From Symsagittifera roscoffensis (taxonomy: Eukaryota; Xenacoelomorpha; Acoela; Convolutidae): a DNA stretch of 64,000 nt. Made by a program: the position numbers and the translations under genes. The notes beneath the pieces were generated by a model, which did no database searches, was not told the DNA's origin, and worked only from the letters and a program-made list of their open reading frames with translations. The number at the start of each line of letters is the position of its first letter. Position 1 is the first letter of the stretch. Shown piece after piece: positions 9,800 to 20,088 of this stretch. The stretch covers positions 30,099,740 through 30,163,739 of the forward strand of contig NC_087064.1 of NCBI RefSeq assembly GCF_963678635.1. The letters run 5' to 3'.

Positions 9800-12412
9800 C
9801 GTGGGCTAAAAAAATGATAATTTTGAGACTGAAAAGTGGTGGTATGGGGTTGTTCTATAGTTTGTTCGTATGTATTATCATCTTGTGAATGATGTGTCAT
9901 TATGTGTTGGATGGGACTTTGTGTTGTATTTGGTCTAAAATTTGGATTATGTGTGATTGCTAGGTTTCGAAAATTACGGGGAACTAATGATAATGGATGG
10001 TTTTGGGGTAGGGGTGGCAACTGTGGTGCGGTAGGTGTTACTGCTATATTATTATGTTCTTCGTGATAAGTGTTCTGTCTTGTCGCTATTTTTGTGTTAT
10101 ATTCTTTTATTTGTGCGACCAGAAGTATTTTGTTTATTGATGATGAAAAGATTCCAAAAACTCCTGCAAACAGTATGCGTGCTACACTTGCTTGTCTATT
10201 TACTTGTGTGTGTATAGCGCATGTGTTATAGATTCCTTTTAAGAGTGAGAAAAGAAATCCTATAAAGTTAAACATTGCGTATAGGATAGTTAATTTTTCT
10301 AAGATGTAATAGGGCCATCCTAGAAAATCTAGAAGTTCATTTTTAAGGGTGACCAAACTGAAAATATTTATAGGTGAAATATCATGTGGTCTGTATTTTT
10401 CACCGTTTAGATATATATAATCTTTATTGTCTTTAAAATATCCGCTATAATCTTGTGTATAAATATCTGCAAATCCTGCGGTTCGGCAATTTTTCTTAAA
10501 TTTTGTCCAATTGACTGTCTTTGTATAGTGTCCATTTGTGTTAATAATTCTTGGCATTGTTGTGTTCTAATGTGGTGTTGGATATCTGATTTAGAATATA
10601 TTCAAATTGATTGTAAATCAATATTTGGGTTACGAGCAATAGCTCTGATGCTTTCGGGTGAAAATTTTTTGAGTGATTGCATTAACGTAGGGTATGGAGT
10701 AAGGAGATAGTATTTATCTTCATCAAAATTCAATTGTACTACATTGTGGCTATTTTCTTATCCACATGGGAATGTGGTATCCCAAAAATATGTTCGTCTT
10801 GAAAGTGTGTCAACAAAATGTACTTTATTTTTATAGAATATGGGGATTCTTTTATAACAACGTTTATCTTCAAAACATAGAGTGGTGATACTTTTTTGGT
10901 ACAAGTATAAAACCATAAAACATTTCCTTCGTAGTCAAGAAAATTTGATCTTTTTCCTGACAATAAGTATCCTGCGTAGGGTATTTTCAGTACTGCTAGT
11001 GCGAGTGATTGTAGGATTTGTGTACGTTCTAATTCGCATAATTGGTGAAGTGTTTCTAATTCGGAGAGTGACATTTCTTGAAAATTCGGCTAATTGTGTA
11101 GTCTAACTTCATATCTAAGTGAATATCATAGTGGATATTACCAAAATATTCTTATTCATTAGTGATAGTTCTTGTAAACGTGTGCTTCTACTGTCATGTG
11201 GCTTTAGTTTTCCACCAGGTTGACCTGTTTTTTTTGAAAGTTAACTGGTATGTATGATGTTCCTTCATTTAGAGGGTGACCTGTGGCATAAGGGTCAATT
11301 TTTGTTTTTCCAGTGGTCATGTCGAAACATTTTTCGTATTCAACTAGTATTTCAGAATACTGTGTTTTGTAAAGTGGGTTTCTGTATTTGCATGCCATTT
11401 CTGTTTCTTGATAGATTTGGAAACGTGTTAATTTATTTTTTCTATATTATGGATATTTCTAAAATCAGTACTTTGTTTTCGGGATGGATTTACTTGTTCG
11501 TACGGAATTGATTCTATAAAATATTTTTCGTGAAATTTTATCATTCGAGCGTGTATTTTCGCTACTTGAAATGTGGTACATGAATCTTTGGGAAACCAAA
11601 CAATTGTTGCCTGTGTCCGTGTTGTAGGGTCATAATAACCTTGATCATTTTTGCAAGGTTATGTAATTCCTTGATATATCATTGTGTTATCTGATAAATC
11701 TCGTGTGAGTTTTACTTTTTCGAGTTGTATTTTCCAATCGAAAAACATTTTTTCTTGATATCCTTTAATTTTTGTGTCTGCTTTGCAGTTTGAGGGGTTA
11801 ATTATTCCAATGTGTGGTATCCAGTGTTTATCATGTATGTCATAAGTTAATCTTCCGCGTGCGCCGTTGTATGGGTATTTTTCATCTAGTTTTATATGTC
11901 CTTGATATCTTTCAAGTTCAGCTTGATGTACAGAATCGGCAAAAACTTGAAAATTTACTATTTTTCTGTCCGTGTTTTTATTTCTTGTGATGTTTAGTCT
12001 GATTAGTTCGTTTTTACAATCATCGGGATTTAGATGTAGAAGTCGTTCTATATTACTTTGATAGAATGATTCGTGATCAAGTCGGTTTTTATTTCCGTTT
12101 GAAACTTGTGAACAATGTACTTTCTTTTCGGAAAATGTTGCTGTAAATTTATATCCTGCAATTGTTGTTGCTCGGGCTTTTGAATACAGTGTCGCTATTA
12201 CATTTGTAGTTTCTATAGCTTTTGGTTCTGTTTCGCATTGTGATACTTGATTTATAGCATATTTGTGTAGTGTTTTTTGTTCCTTTTTCTTCACAATCGT
12301 AGTGTGTTACTAATAAATCTTGGGGTACTGTGCGAGGAGAAGGATTTGTGATCTGATCGGAAAATATTAGAAAAAGGACGTGTTGAAATATTAAAATTTT
12401 TAGAAAATACAT
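9796..12412 (-). pseudogene. Env-like glycoprotein of element 2
   Basis: Starts at ATG 12412 with a typical signal peptide (MYFLKILIFQHVLFLIFSD). The ectodomain, in pieces 12412-11659, 11398-11204 and 11074-10739, has scattered cysteines and short charged helices. The last piece (10557-9796) carries hydrophobic stretches suited to membrane anchoring (LTILYAMFNFIGFLFSLL and ARILFAGVFGIFSS) and a Pro-rich tail. Position after pol and this layout fit an envelope glycoprotein. The fusion class (baculovirus F, phlebovirus, chuvirus or other) was not assigned. Frame changes near 12290, 11425, 11200 and 10740 and several stops break it. Confidence 0.6.
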
Positions 12413-13731
12413 GTGTATGATAATCCTGAGTATGGGTTATAAAATGTGATGTAACCAATTGTGTTTTTGGTATATCTGTCGTACTTATATATCACTTCAG
12501 TTGTTATAAATGGTGGTGGTAGCGATTGAGCTGTTAAATTGGGTGGGTTTAATGGGTAAGGATGTTGAACAATATTATTTAATTTAATCTTGATTTCGAA
12601 TTTTAATTGGAGACTATTTTGTTGGAGTTTTGGATGTTATGTTCACGAATATCTTCGTGGACATCTTGTCTATAATGTAGTCTATTGAGTGCCCAACTGT
12701 GGAGTCGGTTACTTTCTTGATGTTGTCAAAATAATGGTGGGGGTGCTGTGAATGTATTCCAATCTAATCTTAAAGGGATATTTGTTGTTGATTGTTCTCG
12801 ATATCTAGCGTCGAGGTTATTTGGAAAACTTTAAGGGAAAGGCGTTGGTGTATCTGGCTTAGTGATGGTGTTGATGGTAGCGATAATATTTCTGGTAGTG
12901 ATGATTATGTTGTTGTATCCGTAGAAATATCTATTGGGTCGTTTACTAAGTTTGGTTCACCTTGTGTAAATGAGTGCGTTTCCAATATGGTAGTCGTGCT
13001 GTGAGATTGGGGGGGGGGGTTAAAGGGATTTTCACGTATTTGTTCAGATGTTCGTGTTGAACCTAAGTAATCTGAGTGTATACTTGAGGTGCTACGTTGT
13101 GAAAGGAGTGGGGGAGTTTCTGGTAATGTACTATTTGGGTTTTCTGGATGATTTGTGTTGGTGATTGGGGTATGTCAAAATGAACTCGGGGGGTTTGAAA
13201 ATTTCTATTTCGTCGTGGATGTATAATTTGTCTATTTATTTGAACTGTATTTTGGTTTTGACTAATGTTTCTTATTCTACTTAATTCTTGTGGTAATGTT
13301 GGGTACCAGTTATATGTTGGTTCACTTAGGGGTGCCTGTCGCTGAACTGGTTCTAATGGTTCAGATAAGCGAGCGTGTCGTTCTTCAAAAGTGTATGGGT
13401 TATCTTGGAAAGAAATTCGTGTGGATGTTTGGGGGTTTTGGGTAGTTGTAGGTATTGTCGGGTTTTCTAGGGATGATGTCGGCGAAGACTGAATCTGTGA
13501 TTGTTGGTTAGCAATTTTTGAAAGTATTTTGATTGATTTTTTCTATTGGAAAAATTTATGTTTATTATAGTATTCTTCATTGAAAAGAATTGAAAGGATT
13601 GTTGCTAAAGCGAATGTGATTATTGCCTTTTTTATACATTTGCACATTGTCAATATTAGGGATGATAAAAAGGTTATAAAAATTACAAGTAGTAAAAAAA
13701 TATCTGTTCTTTTAAAAATTGTTCGTATCAT
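12405..13731 (-). pseudogene. Membrane-anchored Pro/Gln/Ser-rich ORF between pol and env
   Basis: ATG at 13731 begins a hydrophobic N-terminus: FLLLVIFITFLSSLILTM, a CKCIKK loop, then AIITFALATILSILF, i.e. two membrane segments within 55 residues. After a stop near 13543 the same frame continues for about 160 residues of Pro/Gln/Ser/Thr/Arg-rich sequence to about 13063, then shifts. Open Pro-rich pieces reach the env start, where the frame overlaps the env ATG. Total would be about 440 residues. I recognise no family. Its place directly before env suggests translation from the same spliced RNA, which is inference. Confidence 0.4.
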
Positions 13732-13739
13732 TTAAATAA

Positions 13740-14585
13740 ACTTTGGGTTATCGTACCTGTGATTATGGTCAATGATTTGGGAAAGTTGGAGACATATTTC
13801 AAATAGGGAGTAGAAAATTTAAAAAATGTTGCAAAAATGATTAAAATTATTATAAAAGCTTCAAAGGTATCAAATAGAAATATGAATAAAATTTAAGTAT
13901 TATGAAAAAGTTTATGAAAATGTTGAAAATTGTATTTTTAAAGATATTGACTGATTGAGAGAAGAGCATTTAAGAAATGATTTCTTCGTCGAATATTTTT
14001 TGTTGTTTGAGGCGAGATTCAAGTGTGGTCGAGTTATTTATCGATTTTTTGACAAGTGGGTTGAGTTTTGTGAAAAGTTGTTGGGGGCTAGTTTTATGGT
14101 GTTTGGGAGGTCTTCTTTGCTTTATATTTATTTGTCAGATGATCTGGGGTATTTTTGAGATTTTTGTACTTTAGGCCAAGTGAAGACTGTCGTATTTTTA
14201 CTTTAGGCTAATTTATCATTTTTGGTTGGAGAGTTTTTGAGGTCTAAGTTGGGAAAATATTGTTGATCTTTGCGTTATTAGATAAGGGAGGGTTATGATA
14301 TTATGGTGGTATTTATTTTAGTTGTCAAGTTTGAGCGGTTTGCCTGTTTTTGACCTGGAGGTTGTAAAGTTATAGTTATAGATATGCCTGGAGTTTAATA
14401 TTTTCGTCTAATAGGTTGGTGTTATAATTATAGAAGGTGACGGATTGAATGAATCCTATTGGCTGAATCTGAACTAGAATTGTTGCGTGTTTTGTCAGCA
14501 TGTTATTTTGAAAAATGAAAGTATAAAATGATCTAGAGGTGCAAGGATTAATAATTTTAAAACTAAAGTTGTTTTTGAAATTCAA
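13740..14585 (-). pseudogene. Small membrane-type ORF overlapping the end of pol
   Basis: ATG at 14585 overlaps the Pol tail (ends 14563) in another frame. The first 69 codons are intact and include a hydrophobic N-terminal third; several Asn-X-Ser/Thr sites follow in the decayed continuation (NRSNLT, NNSTTL). Near the end a strongly hydrophobic run (TIFNIFINFFIILKF, then an IIILIIFATFFKF block) looks like membrane anchors. Multiple stops and frame changes make the full protein uncertain. It could be a second surface protein or the decayed 5' part of an env gene. Confidence 0.3.
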
Positions 14586-15270
14586 CGTTTTTTAATATTT
14601 TAGATTGTGGGATGAATGTTTTGTAGTTTTTACGTGGTTGATTTCTAAACCGTGATGATTCTCTATGTTCTGATTTTTCTACTTGTTCTTGTGGTAGAAT
14701 TTTTTCTATCATTTTCCTATTTTTTCTTTCTTTTTGAGGTATTTTTTTGATCTGGTGTTTTTGTATTGTTTTGAATTGTAGTTGGTTTTGTATTTTGTTT
14801 TTCATGATGAATGTTGTGTTGTTCATCTATTTCTTTTTCCGTGTGTGGATGATTTTGAATAACTTTTAAACCTGTGAAAGAATATAATTGAGTTAATTCG
14901 CGTAGTGCGTACTCTTTTGGGTAGTATGGCAATAGATTGTTTCGATGTTGAACAATTTCTTTTTGATTTGAATCGGTGAGTTTATACGTTACGACAGTGG
15001 GTTTGGCAATTATTTGGTATGGTCCTCTTCGAAGGGGTTGTAATTTTTTAGAAATTCCTTTTTGTGTATTAAAGTTAGGTACTAAGACAAATGTTCCAAT
15101 TTTTAAATCTGTGGCTGGTGTAAAACGTGAATTAATTTGGTCGTTAATATTTTGCCTTTTTAACATTTTTCTTTGTATTTTTTGGTAAATTTCATTGTGT
15201 TTTTTATCTCTACTTAAAATCCATTTAGTGTGTGTGCCGGAGGCTAATTTAAGAATTTGTGGGTGATGAA
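14563..15270 (-). pseudogene. Integrase C-terminal domain and Pol tail, element 2
   Basis: The frame 14717-15166 gives a beta-rich DNA-binding C-terminal domain (LKIGTFVLVPNF, LQPLRRGPYQIIAKP, VTYKLTD, IVQHRNNLLPYYP), the GPY/F-type module of gypsy integrases. A basic tail follows (KNTSKRKKK), with a frame change near 14750 into 14563-14826 (RKNYKTFIPQSK). It lies directly after the deleted catalytic core. Confidence 0.75.
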
Positions 15271-16292
15271 AATGATCTTCATCATGTTTGTGTACGTGGT
15301 TTATGTATGATGTGGCATAGTCTTATGATTTCATTATTTATGAATTCTGTACCGTTGTCTGTAACTAAGATTTACGGTAATCCGAACTTAGCTATCCAGT
15401 GTTCATAATGTGCCGTGTAAGCATAATAAGCATTACAATGTGGTACCGGGTTGAGTGCTACATAATGTGCAAATGCGTCAACAATTACCATAATGTAGGA
15501 GTTTCCTTCTGAGGATGGTGAAATGGGTCCTTTTGTATCAAATGAAATGCGATGGTTAAAATATAAACTTTGTCCTTTAAAATCTTGTTTTTGTGCTATT
15601 TGTTTTTGATTTGGATAAGGTTTATTTAATTGACATACTATACAATCATTGCATAATACTTTTATCCAAATTGGTGCATTTGGGAAATAAAAATATTGTG
15701 TAAAGTTTGAGTATGTTTTCTCTGATCCGGAGTGTCCTATAGTATTTTGTGTATGTGAGATGTTAAAAGCTATTAATATCATACTTAAAGGAAGACAGGG
15801 AACTTTAGAATCATTTAATCGATATTCTAAAAGATCTGTATTTTCATTAATTGCTGTGTTATTAAATTTTCGGAAATATCGGTGGAGTGTTTTATTATCT
15901 AAAATTGTGGTATCTGCTTTTACGGGCTTAGTTTTGTATTTGTGCCATGATTTTAATTGTCTTATTACTGGATCGAGGTTTTGATATTGTTTTGAGAGTT
16001 CAACGGTAATTTTATCTGTTGGAGGGAGAAAAATATTTTCAATTTCCAGTTTTGATTGGGGAATTGTGTCAAGTGGGTCATGAAGGTCAAAAACTTGATT
16101 TATTGTGTATTTTGAATCATTTGTTTGTGGTCCTGATAAATTTATTTTATCAGTTAGATTTTCTTTTTCAATTAATGGAAAAAGGTCTTTTTTATGCGGG
16201 TCGTGTTTTATTCTTTTTTGTTGAGTGTTATTTTTTATCCATTGTGAGTATGGAATTGGTTTAAAAGTTGATGTGCACTCTAAGTAGATCAT
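15271..16292 (-). pseudogene. Integrase catalytic region, element 2, with internal deletion
   Basis: The frame 15372-16292 carries an HHCC zinc finger (HTQNTIGHSG then CNDCIVC), the first catalytic Asp (ISFDTKGPIS) and most of the core. After a stop at 15372 the frame continues with LVTDNGTEF, the second catalytic Asp. Only about 20 codons later the sequence jumps, with a frame change near 15290, to C-terminal-domain-type sequence (HDEDHFHHPQILKL). The segment of roughly 35 residues that normally bears the catalytic Glu, and the helices after it, are absent. Confidence 0.8.
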
Positions 16293-17081
16293 TCTGGCAA
16301 TCTAAGTGATTATTATTCTGGCAATCTAAGTAGAGTGGAAAATTTTGTAGGTTATTTATCTGTGATTGATCATATCAGTTTTTACTGCGTATTTGCATTC
16401 TAATCGGGGTGATGTTTCATCTTTTGCGAGATAAAATTTAATATTTTGTGGTATTTCAACTGTAGTTTTTCGTGTGAGTAGTTCAGGTGGCGTATTTCTA
16501 CTTAATGTATCTGGTAATGCAAGGTTTTTTCCTGCTGTCCAAACTATATGTAAGTTTGGAAGTTTCATTAGAATTAGTTGAAATCTATAAACTCTATGAT
16601 TTGGATTCGACTTTTGTGTAAAGAGTAAATTAATTGGTTTGTGATCTGTGAATAGAACTGTTGGGTGTTTTGATCCAAGTATCAGAAATTCATAATAGCT
16701 GTACATAGCTGTACATTCTCTCATTAGAGTTGAGAGTCGTAGCTCTGCTTGAGTGAATAATCGGGAATTTGCTGATATAAGGTTCATTTTATTTGTACTA
16801 CTATGTGATTGTAGTAATGCTGCGCCGATGCCAAAAATTGAAGCATCGAAGATTGCATAGAATGGTTGGTTTGGATCTGGAATTGTGTTTGAAATTTGTT
16901 CAGTTAAAAGTTTTTTAATTTCTTTGAATCGTGTTTGATGTTCACTGGTCTATTCAAAGTTATTTTGTTGTCGGAGGATATTATAGAATGGTCTTAAGTA
17001 TAGTTGCATTTTATAAACGTATTTGCTTAAGAAATTTAACTTTCCAAGAAATTCTTGGATTTTCTTTTTGTTTGTTGGTGG
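16293..17081 (-). pseudogene. RNase H domain, element 2
   Basis: Directly follows the RT. Motifs: FDASIFGIGAAL (first Asp), LRECTAMYSYYEF-type helix with its Glu (seen as MRECTAMYSYYEF), FTDHKPINLL (third Asp), and WTAGKNLALPDTLSR. In-frame stops occur at 17082 and near 16952, and a duplicated 17-base motif at 16289-16336 brings further stops before the integrase frame. Confidence 0.82.
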
Positions 17082-18049
17082 CTAAAGTTTTTGAATAGCA
17101 TCAATGCGTGATTTTAATGGGTTGATAGTGTTTCGTTCAATATTATGTCCTAAAAATTTAACTCGTGTTAGAAAGAAGTGTGATTTATTGGGAGCGGCCT
17201 TCAGATTTTCGTTCTGAGGTTTTTTATGATAGTGTTCTAAAACTGTAAACAATTCTTCTTTAGTTTGTGATTGCATAAAAACATAATCTGAATAGGAGAT
17301 TGCGTTTTTCTTGAGTTTTAGTGGTCTAAAAATTTTACTCATAAAAGCTGAAAAAGCTGCTGGTCCTATGGATATTCCATAGAATAAGCGGTTAAATTCA
17401 TATTTTTGATTTCCAATAACAAATTGTGTTAAACGTCGTGATTGTTCATCTAGTGGCATTTGATTATATGCACTATTCATATCTGCGGTTGTAAAGTATT
17501 TTCCATTTATCTTTGTTAAGATAACTTGTATTCGTTCAATAGGCCAATTGCATTTTGATTCATCAATTAGTGAATTGAGATATCTAGCGTCTAAAACTAT
17601 TTTTAGTGATTCGCCTTTTGCTAGAATGATAACAGGCTGATAAAAATGTTACCTTTTGGTTGTTCTTCCTTATTTACTGGTGAAATAATTTTGTATATTT
17701 CTAAGATGTCAAGTAATCTATTTACTTTGTCGTGTAAGTGAATTGGTACTTTACTGGCTCTTTGTTTTTTGAAAACTGCGTCGGGTTTTAACGGGAGATG
17801 TAGTGATGAACTGATTTTTCCAACGTCAAATTTTGATGTTGCGCAGACTGTTGAATATTTTAACAGCTGCTTTGCTAATATATCAAATTCGATTTGTGTA
17901 ATTTGTGAATGTTCAAAATTAAACATTGTTAAAAAATTTTGTTGTTCTTTTGTGTAATTTGTTATATTGAATGTTGGTTTAAAATATGGTGTTTTTGTGA
18001 AGTATTCTGTGTTTTTCTTTTCATTACTTACTATGTTATTTATGGACAA
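17082..18049 (-). pseudogene. Reverse transcriptase, element 2
   Basis: The N-terminal half (17621-18049) ends near KGNIF, where a frame change near 17635 leads to LAKGESLKIVLDARYLN. The palm continues with FTTADMNSAYNQM (first catalytic Asp), RLFYGISIGPAAFSAFMSKIF and the active site as SYSDYVFMQ. The normal YxDD is Y-S-D-Y here, so the second Asp is lost. The thumb shows VKFLGHNI. Order and spacing match Ty3/gypsy RTs. Confidence 0.88.
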
Positions 18050-18640
18050 TTCTTCGTCAAGAATTGTGGATTGACAAATATCTAATAATTGGAGTATATT
18101 TTTAACGCGGTAGGCTACTTCATGTATGGGTGAGATTGTAGCGTTTTTTTCACAATATCCTAAAAGTCCTAAGGGTAATGTTACTTGATATGGTGTATTG
18201 TTTTACACGTGTGACGAAATTATGTCGGAATTCGTGTTTTTCAAATATTTAATAGATGAGGTCAATATTTTGAAAAATTTGTGATTAGGTTTAAATTCAA
18301 AGTCTGAAATAAAAAGTTGTTGTTTATTTTGACTTTTATCATACTGGTGAACTTGTTTTATTGAAAAATTTTATATATTTCCTGATAATGGTTTCAAGTG
18401 TTTCCGTTGTTGATTATAAATGGAATAAAATTTTGAGAAGAATGGTGGTTGTTTGTTTAATCTTTGAAAAAATGTTAGAGCTGTATTTTTTGTTTTTGTG
18501 TACTTATCTTTGATGAGTATTTTACTATTTAAGATGTTGATTGTTGGTATATATTTAGATATAAATGGTATGCTAATGATATTGTGCTTAATATCTGTAA
18601 TATGGAATGTTTGTTTAAACGGTCTGTTTAAAGATTGTTT
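18050..18640 (-). pseudogene. Protease-RT linker region, element 2
   Basis: The coding sense continues between protease and RT in one frame with a frame change near 18640 and stops near 18375 and 18205. The peptide contains KNTALTFFQRLNK and FISDFEFKPNHKFFK but no known domain. It is about 190 residues, long for a gypsy linker. Confidence 0.5.
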
Positions 18641-19320
18641 TGTTCCATTGTTCTCGTGGGGAGAAGGAATAATTGGATTTTTCCATAATTTACTAATGTT
18701 GATCCTTGTGCTGTTGCTAGTTTACTGGAGGTTTCAAGAGGTGTTAATTTTGGATGTAATGTTTTGATTTCATTCCACGTGGAAATATTAATTATATTTG
18801 ATTCTGCTCCTGAATCAATTAAAAAATCAATTTCAAGATCTGGTGGTTGAAATTCTTTGTTTCTTGGGATTTCCAATAGAAATGGTATTGTCCAAATTTT
18901 TTCGCTGGGTTGTTTTTTCTGTATACTTTGATAAATATGATTTGTGTTTGAGCATTGTGTTTCACTTTTTTCATCGGGTTTAATTACCGTGTTTATTTCG
19001 TTTACTTCTTGTGTAGTTTGTATAGTATCGGTGGGTCCATTATAGTAATTGTGAAGGAGTTCCAATTGATTTTCATATATATGTGATGTAAAAGGTTGTT
19101 CATATATGACAGTTTCATAGTCGTTTTTGACTGTTATCATATTTTTTGAGATAGTATTTTCTGTATCGCTCTCTGTATTTGATGATTCACAATGTATATG
19201 ATTTAGTTGTGTTTCGTGATTTTCTGCGTCATCATTCGGAGATACTGTGTCCGTATCGTCGGCAATAATCACACCATTTTTTGAAGGATGGTTTGCCTTT
19301 AAAATTTGGATGTTTTTCAT
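18628..19320 (-). pseudogene. Aspartic protease (retropepsin), element 2
   Basis: Retropepsin cleaves the Gag-Pol polyprotein. The active site LIDSGAESNIINISTW is clear at about residues 168-183 of this frame, with a downstream hydrophobic strand (YGKIQLFLLP). The preceding 160 residues are acidic and Asn/Thr-rich, an unfolded spacer after the zinc knuckle. The frame ends at a stop at 18628. Confidence 0.82.
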
Positions 19321-20088
19321 AGATTTTCAGTACTTCAGTGATTTTTTCAATTAAGTCTGTATCTGATTCCTGTATATTATTTATATGTGTAGTGTTTGTT
19401 TCAATTCGATTAACATATTGTAGTTTTAGGTTTTCTGTTTCTTCGAGTTTCATTGTGATTTCTGATTGTTCCAGTTTATCTACTAATTTTTGAAAATCTA
19501 AATCTGGTTCTCCAATTGAAGAAAGATGAGATGCTCTCTTTTTTATTGCTATTTTCCTTAATTGAGGTGTTAAGGTCATCATTAAAATTTCTGTCATTTT
19601 TGTGTTTTTATAGTCATGTGTATCAAGTGAATAGGCTTTTCGAATTAGTGTTTCTAGTTTTGCTAATTAACCTACTGCTAATTGTTTGATAGTTTCATTT
19701 GGTAATCTGCGAATTTCAAACATAAAACTTTTTGGTGTTGTTTGTTTCTTTCAGAGTGAAACATTTTTGAAAAATCTTGTGTGAATCTTTTCCAATCTGA
19801 TTTTATTTCTATAGATAATACTGAAAACCAATTTTGAGCTGCACCATCTAGGGTGGTTTGTATTAGTGCTGTGCGTCTATGTATCCAATTTTGATGTAGT
19901 TTCGTATTAATTGGTTCAGGTCCTATATGTAAAATTAAATTTGCTGTTACTGCATTTAAATAATCTTCTACAGAATATGCAGGATCTGTTCCTGTGAATA
20001 CCATCAGTGGTTTATTGAATGTTATTGTTGATCCACCCATGAGGTATGGATTCATTGTCATCTGTAGTGATTCTGCGGCATTTGGCAT
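19232..20088 (-). pseudogene. Gag capsid-like domain with one zinc knuckle, element 2
   Basis: From ATG 20088 the frame gives a retrotransposon Gag domain: FTGTDPAYSVEDYLNAVTAN, WIHRRTALIQTTLDGAAQNW and FTQDFSKMFHSERNK follow the usual helical core. A frame change near 19725 and a stop near 19667 interrupt it; it resumes at 19597 with MTEILMMTLTPQLRK. A single CCHC knuckle follows, WCDYCRRYGHSISE, whose last Cys is destroyed by stops at 19232. Gag lies in the -1 frame relative to ORF1 upstream. Confidence 0.78.
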
